Source: an uncultured Eubacterium sp. (GTDB taxonomy: Bacteria; Bacillota; Clostridia; Lachnospirales; Lachnospiraceae). From it: a stretch of 29,288 bases of DNA. Position 1 is the first letter of the stretch. Each line of letters begins with the position of its first letter. Of this stretch, positions 1-6,884 are shown one piece after another. The stretch lies in the NCBI GenBank assembly GCA_910584595.1, contig CAJUBQ010000055.1, forward strand, positions 1-29,288, given 5' to 3'. The notes under the pieces were generated by a model. The model made no database searches. It was not told where the DNA came from and worked only from the letters and a program-made list of their open reading frames with translations. A program made the translations under genes and the position numbers.

Positions 1-155
1 GAATGTTTAGAAGCTCTTGGTATTCTGCCCGATACACAGGCGGCGAAGCCGCAGCAGCGCCTTTAGCTGCTGGCGTTAAGCCAGGGCGAATTAGGCGGCG
101 CGACCGTCCGATGCCATAGCCTGGATGCAGAATGCCTAGAACTTCTTACATTCTG
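1..155. repeat. Structured GC-rich intergenic element (left edge cut by the window)
   Basis: The stretch is bounded by two similar imperfect palindromes, at 1-27 and 128-155. The right one pairs AGAATG with CATTCT and AGAA with TTCT. The left one pairs GAATG with TATTC by a G-T wobble. Between them are further hairpins: GCGGC/GCCGC at 40-52 with a GAA loop, CAGCAG/CTGCTG at 52-72, and CCAGG/CCTGG at 81-85 and 120-124. The piece is much richer in G and C than its surroundings and carries no convincing gene. I take it for a dispersed, RNA- or DNA-folding repeat of the kind seen between genes in Lachnospiraceae; that is an inference from memory and structure. The left end may continue outside the window. 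Confidence 0.5.
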
Positions 156-308
156 GAAAAGTCACAAACAGACAGGCCAACGCCTCCCATCCAGCGTTCG
201 CATAGCCAGTACGCAACACTTTGTCTAAACTGTTGCTTTATTACTTGTCCACCCCCGTGAATAGTAACAATCCATGAAATAAATGACATTGGGAGGGAAC
301 AATAACGA
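156..308. other. Intergenic stretch without a recognisable gene
   Basis: No convincing coding sequence on either strand. Two small hairpins are visible: AACGC/GCGTT at 179-198 and GCAACA/TGTTGC at 213-236. A GGGAGGG run at 291-297 looks like a ribosome site for a TTG at 309, but that TTG is better read as the start of a -35 promoter box. Confidence 0.5.
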
Positions 309-337
309 TTGACCTGCAATTACCCGTATGCTATACT
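309..337 (+). promoter_or_regulatory. Sigma-A type promoter of the radical SAM gene pair
   Basis: TTGACC at 309-314, a 17-base spacer, then TATACT at 332-337, preceded by TGC (extended -10). This is near consensus. Transcription would begin around 344, leaving a leader of about 45 bases before the ATG at 390. Confidence 0.75.
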
Positions 338-389
338 GTTTCTACAACAAATCCGGTACATCATACCAGTCAGTGAGGCAGGACAGATT

Positions 390-1292
390 ATGAAGTTGTC
401 GTCTTTTGTATACTTTGCAAAATTTGGAATAAAAACAGTGCTGTTTCATAAAAAAGATCCTATTGTAGGAACGGTAATATTGACGGATCAGTGCAATTTA
501 AAATGCAAACACTGTTCGGTAAACAACATTACTTTTGTCATGCATCCATATCGACAGATCATGCGGGAAATGAAGCTGCTGTATGATATGGGAGTCCGTA
601 TTTTATTTTTCTGCGGCGGCGAAACTTTTTTGTGGCACGATAAAGGGAAACGTTTGCGTGATCTGGTCATTGAGGCTAAGCGTATGGGGTTTTTGATTGT
701 GAATGCAGTAACGAATGGGACGTTTCCGATTGATTTGCCGCAGGCAGATCTGATCCTGCTTAGTTTGGATGGAAACCGCAGGCTTCACAATAAGGTGAGA
801 GGCGATACTTACGATACCATTATGAAAAATGTCAGGAATGCAACTTCGGATAATATTTGCTTTTATATGGCGGTGAATCAGATCAATAAAAAGGCAGTTC
901 GAGAGGTCTGTCTGTTGGCCAAAAACACACCGAATGTGCGAGCGGTTTCTTTTAATTTTCATACGCCATATCCGGATACCGCACAGCTGGCATTAAGCCC
1001 AAGCGAAAAAGCATACTGCTGCAGGGTCATTGCCGGGATGATGAAAAAAGGGGCGCCTGTATTTAATTTAAAAAGTGCATTTCCTTATATCATTCATAAT
1101 CAATTTCCGACTCCCTGTTATCAATGCGTAGTGATCGAAGATGGAAAAGTAAGCGTCTGCGGACGGTGCATCGATGTACCGGGCCTGTGTCAGCAGTGCG
1201 GATATTTTTTTGTGGCAGAATATACGCTTTTGTTTCGCGGCAATATAAAAATTATTTTGGATATGCTGCGGACTTATTTAAAGTACATATAA
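390..1292 (+). CDS. Radical SAM protein with cysteine-rich C-terminus
   Basis: A 300-residue cytoplasmic radical SAM enzyme of unknown substrate. The cluster-binding motif CNLKCKHC lies at residues 35-42 and a GGE motif follows in FFCGGETF, as expected for binding of the [4Fe-4S] cluster and S-adenosylmethionine. The C-terminal part has six cysteines at about 243, 246, 257, 260, 267 and 270, in three CxxC pairs. This resembles the auxiliary-cluster (SPASM-like) region of peptide- and small-molecule-modifying enzymes, though the spacing is not the canonical one. I chose ATG 390 because a strong promoter covers 309-337 and would remove the longer TTG start at 309; a modest AGG ribosome site lies at 380-382. 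It is the first gene of a two-gene unit with another radical SAM enzyme, so the two probably act on one pathway (inference). No symbol can be given. Confidence 0.85.
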   Translation: MKLSSFVYFAKFGIKTVLFHKKDPIVGTVILTDQCNLKCKHCSVNNITFVMHPYRQIMREMKLLYDMGVRILFFCGGETFLWHDKGKRLRDLVIEAKRMGFLIVNAVTNGTFPIDLPQADLILLSLDGNRRLHNKVRGDTYDTIMKNVRNATSDNICFYMAVNQINKKAVREVCLLAKNTPNVRAVSFNFHTPYPDTAQLALSPSEKAYCCRVIAGMMKKGAPVFNLKSAFPYIIHNQFPTPCYQCVVIEDGKVSVCGRCIDVPGLCQQCGYFFVAEYTLLFRGNIKIILDMLRTYLKYI

Positions 1293-1375
1293 AAGAAGTG
1301 CATATAAAAAAGTTCATATAATAAGAGAAGTTCATATAATAAGAGAAGTTCATATAGAACAAGTGCGCATAGGAG
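1281..1375 (+). repeat. Degenerate tandem repeat spanning the gene end and spacer
   Basis: Six head-to-tail units of 14-18 bp with the theme AAGTTCATATAATAAGAG start at 1281, 1296, 1310, 1328, 1346 and 1361. The units at 1310 and 1328 are identical. The first unit overlaps the last codons of the upstream gene, and the sixth has become AAGTGCGCATAGGAG, providing the AGGAG ribosome site (1371-1375) of the next gene. Repeats of this size change copy number by slippage or recombination and would alter the spacer length. Confidence 0.85.
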
Positions 1376-1380
1376 AAAAA

Positions 1381-2649
1381 ATGAGTTTCCTTACAACTTT
1401 AACGAGAATATGGCTGACCCGTTCGGGGAAGCCTTTTGTATTTACAAATGAATCTGACAGACAGCTTTCTTTTGGAAAATGTCAGAATCTTGGACTGTAT
1501 GTGCATATTCCATTTTGCAGGAGTATTTGTAATTTTTGCCCATATTGCAAAGAGGTATATGCAGAGGAGCGATGCAGCCGTTATATCGACGCGTTAATCC
1601 GGGAAATTCATATGGTTGGAAAGATGAACCATACGAAGAAAAATCATACGAAGAAAACGGTTACAAGCTTATATTTTGGCGGCGGGACGCCTGCGCTTGC
1701 AGCAGATCGTATCAAAGAAATACTAACAGCAATCCGGCAGTATTTTATCATTACTGAGGGAATCGGCGTGGAATTGCATCCGGATGATGTGACGGTTCCG
1801 CTGCTGCAAAGTCTTAAGGAGGCAGGCGTAACGAAAATCAGTATCGGTATTCAGTCGTTCCAAAAGAAGTATCAAAACATTTTAGGACGGAAACCTGTTT
1901 GTCTTTCTGCTATCCGCAGCGCATTGAAAGCAGTCCGTTTTCAAACGGTTTCGATGGATTTTATTTTTGCTCTTCCAGAGCAGACGTTTGCTGATTTGAA
2001 AGCGGATATTGATACTGCCTTCGCAAATGGAGCGAACCATATCGCCATTTATCCTTTTATTGATTTTACCTTTACATCCAGTTCCGTTCATGGAATGCAA
2101 AAAAAGGAAAAATACAGGCTGCTGAATGCAGTTACAAAATACTGTATGTCGAAGGGATACAGACGTACTTCCATCTGGACATTTTCCAATGAGGAAGGGG
2201 CCCGCTATTCTTCTATGACAAGAGATTATTTTCTTGGATTTGGATGTTCAGCGACGACGCTTTTGCATAAACAATTTAAAATAAATACATTTTCGGTCGA
2301 AGAATACTGCAGGCGGATGGACTGCGGGGAGCTTCCAACCTCTTTAACACTTCGGTTTTCGCTGCGGCAGAGAATGGTGTATTATTTATTTTGGACGGCT
2401 TACAGCATGAAGGTGAGCGCTGCGGATTTTGAAAAGTTTTTTGGAATTCCGCTTAAGAAAATGTATGGATTTGAGTTTTTTCTCGCAAAGCGTCTGGGGT
2501 TTGTGACAGAACAAAAAGGGATATACCGTATGACGTTAAAAGGGGCGTTTTACTATCATTATTATGAAAATTTTTATACATTGGCATATATCGATAAAAT
2601 GTGGGGGATTATGCGCAGGGAGGCATTTCCTGAAAAGATACAATTGTAG
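1381..2649 (+). CDS. HemN/HemW-family radical SAM protein
   Basis: A 422-residue protein resembling oxygen-independent coproporphyrinogen III oxidase and the haem chaperone HemW. It has the family's YVHIPFC entry followed by four cysteines at 46, 50, 53 and 56 (CRSICNFCPYC). The last spacing is CxxC where HemN and HemW usually have CxC, so it belongs to a side branch and haem synthesis should not be assumed. A GGGTP motif (YFGGGTP), an SIGIQSF segment and a LPEQT segment match the radical SAM barrel; a HemN-C-like helical domain fills roughly 325-422. The start is ATG 1381, five bases after AGGAG 1371-1375; an upstream GTG at 1363 lacks a site. Residues of about 83-92 are a tandem five-residue repeat (NHTKK twice). 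It follows another radical SAM gene and is probably co-transcribed with it. Confidence 0.85.
   Translation: MSFLTTLTRIWLTRSGKPFVFTNESDRQLSFGKCQNLGLYVHIPFCRSICNFCPYCKEVYAEERCSRYIDALIREIHMVGKMNHTKKNHTKKTVTSLYFGGGTPALAADRIKEILTAIRQYFIITEGIGVELHPDDVTVPLLQSLKEAGVTKISIGIQSFQKKYQNILGRKPVCLSAIRSALKAVRFQTVSMDFIFALPEQTFADLKADIDTAFANGANHIAIYPFIDFTFTSSSVHGMQKKEKYRLLNAVTKYCMSKGYRRTSIWTFSNEEGARYSSMTRDYFLGFGCSATTLLHKQFKINTFSVEEYCRRMDCGELPTSLTLRFSLRQRMVYYLFWTAYSMKVSAADFEKFFGIPLKKMYGFEFFLAKRLGFVTEQKGIYRMTLKGAFYYHYYENFYTLAYIDKMWGIMRREAFPEKIQL
1627..1656 (+). repeat. In-frame 15-bp tandem duplication inside the HemW-like gene
   Basis: Two 15-bp units, 1627-1641 and 1642-1656, differ by one base (AACCATACG versus AATCATACG, each followed by AAGAAA). 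They encode NHTKK twice. The insertion sits in a loop-like region between the Fe-S motif and the GGGTP motif. Confidence 0.85.
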
Positions 2650-2681
2650 AATCAGCAGGAAAGAATGCGGGATACCGTATA

Positions 2682-2716
2682 GTCTTTGCGGTAATGGGAA
2701 AAGATACCGCAAAGAC
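2682..2716. terminator. Hairpin terminator between convergent genes
   Basis: A perfect 12-bp stem, GTCTTTGCGGTA (2682-2693) with TACCGCAAAGAC (2705-2716), and an 11-base loop. It lies between the end of the radical SAM pair and the end of the minus-strand ACT gene. The downstream U tract is weak on both strands, so it may serve both directions imperfectly. Confidence 0.7.
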
Positions 2717-2736
2717 CATATGATTATTTATAAAAT

Positions 2737-3168
2737 CTATAAATTCGCAAGCGCTTCCTGGCAAATCGTATGAATTCCATGCTTATTTAAAACTTCGATT
2801 GCTTTCTCGTTATTTTCTACCCGCAGCACCATATAGGCGGTCGCTTTTTTACGGGTCAGGAAAGCGTACATATATTCCAGATTGACGCCGCCGTCGCCCA
2901 GCATATTTAAAATCTTAAATAAACTTCCCGGTTCGTCCGGCATTTCTACGGCAAGCACCGGTGTAATCGAAGCGACATATCCGGCTTCTTTTAAAACACA
3001 GGATGTTTTGTAAGCATCGTCTACGATAATGCGCACGATGCCGAAATCCTGAGCTTCTGCAATGGACAATGCCCGCATATCGATCTGTGACTGCTGCAGA
3101 TATTCGGTCAGCTCTGCAAGTTTTCCCGGTTTGTTTTCTACGAATATGGAAATTTGTTTTACTGTCAT
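2737..3168 (-). CDS. Tandem ACT-domain protein
   Basis: A 143-residue protein made of two ACT domains, about 4-65 (beginning KQISIFVENKPGKLAELTEYL) and 70-140 (including EMPDEPGSLFKILNML). ACT domains bind amino acids and related small ligands and signal their level. No catalytic domain is present. The start is ATG at 3168, supported by AGGAGGGG seven to twelve bases upstream; a longer reading frame to 3249 would run into the end of the upstream gene. It lies 52 bp behind the paaK-like gene on the same strand, an arrangement common in Clostridia and methanogens, where the ACT protein is thought to modulate aryl-acid or aromatic amino acid metabolism (family context, not proven). Confidence 0.88.
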   Translation of the reverse strand: MTVKQISIFVENKPGKLAELTEYLQQSQIDMRALSIAEAQDFGIVRIIVDDAYKTSCVLKEAGYVASITPVLAVEMPDEPGSLFKILNMLGDGGVNLEYMYAFLTRKKATAYMVLRVENNEKAIEVLNKHGIHTICQEALANL

Positions 3169-3220
3169 AAGATTCCCCTCCTGTCTGATGAAGTTTTTAT
3201 AAGATGTTGTTTGCGTAGTC

Positions 3221-4528
3221 TTATCCCTGATATAAATTCCTCTGGTCAATGACGCGGACAGCCTTTCCTTCGCTTCTGGTAATGGTCTTTGGATTTACGA
3301 GTTTTACTTTTACATAAATTCCAAGCATTGCCTTTAACGCATTTACAAGTTTCTTTTCGCGCTCAGCAACGACGCCGGCATTATCGGAGAACATTTCCTG
3401 TGTCATTTCTACCTGCACTTCAATCGTATCGCTGTTGTTTTTACGGCCAACGATAATCTGGTAATTTGCCGGATAACCCTGATTGAGAAGAACCGTTTCA
3501 ATCTGGGACGGGAATACATTGACGCCTTTTACAATCAGCATATCGTCACTGCGTCCTAACGGTTTTGTCATTTTTACATGCGTGCGTCCGCAAGAACACT
3601 TTTTATGGCTGAGTATGCAAATATCTCTGGTACGGTAACGAAGCAGCGGAAAAGCTTCTTTTGTAATGCTTGTAAATACAAGCTCTCCCTTTTCGCCGTC
3701 AGGTAGCGTTTCTCCTGTTTGCGGATTGATGACTTCGGCTATAAAATGATCTTCATTAATATGCATACCTGTCTGTTCACTGCATTCAAAAGAAACACCC
3801 GGGCCGGATATTTCTGTCAGCCCATAAATATCAAAAGCTTTGATCCCGAGCTTTTGTTCGATATCATGCCGCATTTCCTCTGTCCAGGCTTCTGCGCCGA
3901 AGATGCCTGCTTTCAGTTTTATTTGATCCTGCAGGCCGCGCTCCCAGATGGATTCTGCAAGATAAGCTGCATAAGACGGTGTACAGCATAAGATCGTAGA
4001 GCCAAGGTCACACATAAACTGTATCTGGCGGTCGGTATTTCCCGATGACATTGGAAGCGTGAGAGAGCCGATTTTGTGAGAACCGCCGTTTAATCCGGGT
4101 CCGCCCGTAAACAAGCCGTAACCATAGCAGACATGCACGACATCATCTTTTGTGCCGCCGGCGGCAGCAATTGCCCGGGCGCAGCATTCTTCCCAAAGAT
4201 CCAGATCGTGCTGCGTATAAAATGCAACGACTCTGCGCCCGGTAGTGCCGCTCGTTGACTGGATGCGTACGCAGTCAGATAAAGGAGACGCCAGCAGGCC
4301 GTACGGATAGGCGTCGCGCAGGTCATCTTTTGTCAGAAACGGCAGTTTATGTAAATCGTCTACGGATTGGATATCTTCCGGTTTGATTCCTGCCTGATCC
4401 ATTTTATTTTTATAGAATGTTACATTTTCATAAACCCGTTTTACTGTTTTTGCCAGTCGTTCATCCTGCCAGGCCCGTATCTGGTCTGCAGATGCACATT
4501 CGATTTCTGGCTGATAATAATGTTCCAT
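3221..4528 (-). CDS. paaK: Phenylacetate-CoA ligase family protein
   Basis: A 435-residue AMP-forming acyl-CoA ligase, the usual length of PaaK. It activates arylacetates (phenylacetate, possibly indoleacetate) to CoA thioesters using ATP. Visible motifs are the phosphate-binding loop STSGTTG at 91-97, YGLTEISGPG, RYRTRDI and GRSDDMLIVKGVNVFPSQIE, the last carrying the hinge and C-terminal domain. A group of cysteines (CSCGRTH) sits just before the hinge. ATG 4528 is chosen because AAGGAA lies eight to thirteen bases upstream and the extended frame to 4627 runs through the promoter. It is the first gene of an operon with the ACT protein. The exact substrate cannot be read from the sequence; partner ketoacid oxidoreductase genes (iorAB), often seen nearby, are not in this window. 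Confidence 0.88.
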   Translation of the reverse strand: MEHYYQPEIECASADQIRAWQDERLAKTVKRVYENVTFYKNKMDQAGIKPEDIQSVDDLHKLPFLTKDDLRDAYPYGLLASPLSDCVRIQSTSGTTGRRVVAFYTQHDLDLWEECCARAIAAAGGTKDDVVHVCYGYGLFTGGPGLNGGSHKIGSLTLPMSSGNTDRQIQFMCDLGSTILCCTPSYAAYLAESIWERGLQDQIKLKAGIFGAEAWTEEMRHDIEQKLGIKAFDIYGLTEISGPGVSFECSEQTGMHINEDHFIAEVINPQTGETLPDGEKGELVFTSITKEAFPLLRYRTRDICILSHKKCSCGRTHVKMTKPLGRSDDMLIVKGVNVFPSQIETVLLNQGYPANYQIIVGRKNNSDTIEVQVEMTQEMFSDNAGVVAEREKKLVNALKAMLGIYVKVKLVNPKTITRSEGKAVRVIDQRNLYQG

Positions 4529-4562
4529 AGTTGTACTGTTCCTTTCTGTAATTAATAAAAGC

Positions 4563-4592
4563 ATTATAGCATAGTTTTTTTCTTGTGTGCAA
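4563..4592 (-). promoter_or_regulatory. Promoter of the paaK-ACT operon
   Basis: On the minus strand, TTGCAC (4587-4592), an 18-base spacer, then TATAAT (4563-4568) preceded by TGC, an extended -10. The -35 is a weak match. It is back to back with the promoter of the nucleotidyltransferase gene. Confidence 0.65.
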
Positions 4593-4619
4593 CAAAATTC
4601 CAGCAAAACAGGTTTACCC

Positions 4620-4648
4620 TTGAACAAAACGGCCAGTAATGGTATGAT
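4620..4648 (+). promoter_or_regulatory. Promoter of the nucleotidyltransferase-ugd unit
   Basis: TTGAAC at 4620-4625, 17-base spacer, TATGAT at 4643-4648. It is followed by an AAGGAGG ribosome site at 4671-4677 and ATG 4689. Confidence 0.65.
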
Positions 4649-4688
4649 AAGTAAGTCATTTTGAAAAACGAAGGAGGATATTTCATTT

Positions 4689-5594
4689 ATGAAAGATATA
4701 GCGCTTGTGATTATGGCCGCCGGTATCGGCTCCCGTTATGGAGCAGGTATTAAACAGCTGCAAAAAGTAGGGCCGCAGGGGGAAATTATTATTGATTATT
4801 CGATTCATGATGCATTGGAAGCAGGATTTACAAAGGTAATATTTATTATTCGCAAAGATATCGAAGCGGAGTTTAAAGAAGTGATCGGTTCGAGAATTGA
4901 AAAAGTATGTCCGGTAGAATATGTATTTCAGGATAACAATGACCTTCCGCAAGGCTTTTCCTGTCCGCCTGAGCGTGTAAAACCGTGGGGGACGGGACAT
5001 GCGGTATTAGCTTGCAGGAAAATACTCAATGTACCGTTTGCGGTAATCAATGCAGATGACTATTATGGAAAAACAGCATTTAAAAATGTATATCACTTTT
5101 TAAGAGAGCATGAAAATACAACGGGGCAGTATTGTATGGCTGGTTTTCAGATTCAGAATACACTCAGCGAAAATGGCGCTGTAACGCGTGGCATTTGTCA
5201 GACAAATGATAACAATGAGTTATTAAAAGTTGTAGAAACAGGCGGGATCGAACGCACACAGGATGGACGAATCTGCAGCGAAGATGGTACGGCGCTGGCA
5301 GATGAAACACCTGCGTCTATGAATCTGTGGGGACTTACGCCGGAATTTTTACAGGTATTGCAGGAAAAATTTACAGAATTTATGCAGCAGATAGATCCGG
5401 CAGAAATTAAGGCAGAATATTTGCTGCCGCAGGTGATCGACCAGATGCTGCAGAGCGGGCAGGCTACCGTGAAAGTTCTGCCTACACCGGATAAATGGTT
5501 CGGAGTTACTTATGCGGAAGATAAAGACAGCGTTGTAGAAGCGTTCCGCCAGCTTACAGATTCAGGCGTATACGGTGGATGCCTTTGGGATTAG
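4689..5594 (+). CDS. Sugar-phosphate nucleotidyltransferase family protein
   Basis: A 301-residue GT-A-type nucleotidyltransferase. The N-terminal nucleotide loop MAAGIGSRYGAGIKQL (residues about 9-24) and the metal-binding region around NADDYYGK (about 119-126) are intact, as is the ligand-binding PWGTGHAVL segment. It probably transfers a nucleotide to a sugar 1-phosphate. Because a UDP-glucose dehydrogenase begins 12 bp downstream, UTP plus glucose 1-phosphate giving UDP-glucose is the best guess (inference). It is not a close match to the GalU consensus I know, so no symbol is given. The start is supported by AAGGAGG eleven bases upstream. The sugar it feeds could be for cell-wall or surface polysaccharide. 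Confidence 0.8.
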   Translation: MKDIALVIMAAGIGSRYGAGIKQLQKVGPQGEIIIDYSIHDALEAGFTKVIFIIRKDIEAEFKEVIGSRIEKVCPVEYVFQDNNDLPQGFSCPPERVKPWGTGHAVLACRKILNVPFAVINADDYYGKTAFKNVYHFLREHENTTGQYCMAGFQIQNTLSENGAVTRGICQTNDNNELLKVVETGGIERTQDGRICSEDGTALADETPASMNLWGLTPEFLQVLQEKFTEFMQQIDPAEIKAEYLLPQVIDQMLQSGQATVKVLPTPDKWFGVTYAEDKDSVVEAFRQLTDSGVYGGCLWD

Positions 5595-5606
5595 AGAGGA
5601 AAACAG

Positions 5607-6839
5607 ATGAAAATAGCGGTAGCAGGAACCGGGTATGTAGGATTGTCACTGGCAGTCCTGCTTTCCCAGCATCATGAAGTAACAGCGGTAGATATTCAGC
5701 CGGAAAAAGTATCTTTCATTAATGCGCGCAAATCACCGATTATCGATCAGGATATTACTGATTTTTTGGAACAAAAACAGCTGCAGCTTTCTGCGGTTAC
5801 AGATGGAACGCAGGCTTATCAGAGTGCTGATATCGTCATTATTTCAACCCCGACCAATTACGATCCAAAACTTAACTATTTTGACACTTCTTCCGTGGAA
5901 GAGGTCATACAAAATGTGACAGCGCTAAATAAAAATGCAGCGATTGTCGTAAAATCTACCGTTCCGGTCGGCTTTACAAAAGAAGCAAGTAAAAAGTACG
6001 GGACAAAACGTCTGTTGTTTTCTCCGGAGTTTTTGCGGGAAGGACATGCGCTGCATGACAATCTGTATCCGTCCAGAATTATTGTGGGAAGTGTTTGCAA
6101 AGAAATGGACAATGAGGCAGAGGTATTTGCAGGTCTTTTATGCGAAGGGGCGTATGCAAAAGATATTCCGGTGCTCTATATGGAATCCACAGAGGCAGAA
6201 GCGGTCAAGCTGTTTGCGAATACGTATCTGGCATTGCGGGTATCTTATTTTAATGAGCTGGATACTTATGCAGAGGTTCGTGGACTGAATACAAAACATA
6301 TTATCGAAGGGGTTTGTCTGGATCCAAGAATCGGGCAGCAGTATAATAACCCTTCGTTTGGGTACGGCGGCTATTGTCTGCCGAAGGATACGAAGCAGCT
6401 TTTGGCGAATTATAAAGATGTGCCGGAGAATTTAATCGAAGCCATTGTGGAATCCAATCGCACGCGTAAAGATTTTGTAGCAGAACAGATTCTTGCAAAA
6501 GGCGGTTATTATGAAAAAGACAGCAGCAGGGGATTGAACGGACTGCCGGGAAATGCATGTGTGGTAGGCATTTACCGTCTGACGATGAAAGCGGATTCGG
6601 ATAATTTCAGACAGAGTTCAATTCAAGGCGTTATGAAGCGTATTAAAGCAAAAGGAGCAACGGTTATTGTTTATGAACCTACGTTGTTAAAAGAAGATCT
6701 GTTTTTTGGAAGTCAGGTCATACGTGATTTGGATCAGTTTAAGAAAAGCGCTGATGTGATCGTGGCAAACCGTTTCGCGCAGGAATTAGAAGATGTGGCA
6801 GAGAAAGTATATACCAGGGATTTGTATGGCAGGGATTGA
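5607..6839 (+). CDS. ugd: UDP-glucose 6-dehydrogenase
   Basis: A 410-residue NAD-dependent sugar-nucleotide dehydrogenase that oxidises UDP-glucose to UDP-glucuronate in the cytoplasm. The Rossmann loop GTGYVGLSLA is at 7-16, the NAD-site STPTNY near 80, a KSTVPVG segment near 115, and the catalytic cysteine is Cys257 in GYGGYCLPKDT. Length fits the short bacterial Ugd type (about 390-410). GAGAGGA lies just upstream of ATG 5607. It follows the nucleotidyltransferase by 12 bp, so the pair would make UDP-glucuronate for surface polysaccharide. The related UDP-N-acetylmannosamine and GDP-mannose dehydrogenases share these motifs and cannot be excluded fully, but the neighbour and the short form favour Ugd. 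Confidence 0.88.
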   Translation: MKIAVAGTGYVGLSLAVLLSQHHEVTAVDIQPEKVSFINARKSPIIDQDITDFLEQKQLQLSAVTDGTQAYQSADIVIISTPTNYDPKLNYFDTSSVEEVIQNVTALNKNAAIVVKSTVPVGFTKEASKKYGTKRLLFSPEFLREGHALHDNLYPSRIIVGSVCKEMDNEAEVFAGLLCEGAYAKDIPVLYMESTEAEAVKLFANTYLALRVSYFNELDTYAEVRGLNTKHIIEGVCLDPRIGQQYNNPSFGYGGYCLPKDTKQLLANYKDVPENLIEAIVESNRTRKDFVAEQILAKGGYYEKDSSRGLNGLPGNACVVGIYRLTMKADSDNFRQSSIQGVMKRIKAKGATVIVYEPTLLKEDLFFGSQVIRDLDQFKKSADVIVANRFAQELEDVAEKVYTRDLYGRD

Positions 6840-6863
6840 CAAATCGTTTTGGATATATAAAAT
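6836..6863 (+). promoter_or_regulatory. Promoter overlapping the ugd stop codon
   Basis: TTGACA at 6836-6841, overlapping the TGA stop of ugd, a 16-base spacer, then TAAAAT at 6858-6863. It could start transcription of the repeat protein, ileS and glgP independently of ugd. Confidence 0.6.
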
Positions 6864-6884
6864 ATGAAAGAGGTGATTGCAGCA

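Noticed and set aside
1..66. Open frame ending in TAG at 66, as the tail of a truncated gene
   Set aside because: The stretch lies in the hairpin-rich repeat element and has only 21 codons of unconvincing composition; it cannot be judged without the upstream sequence.
233..262. GTGAATAGTAAC segment as a fourth copy of the hairpin repeat
   Set aside because: Only a short GTTAC-like core is shared; the loop and arms do not align.
309..389. TTG start for the first radical SAM gene (27 extra residues)
   Set aside because: The TTG forms the -35 box of a near-consensus promoter whose transcript would begin downstream of it; ATG 390 begins the family-like sequence.
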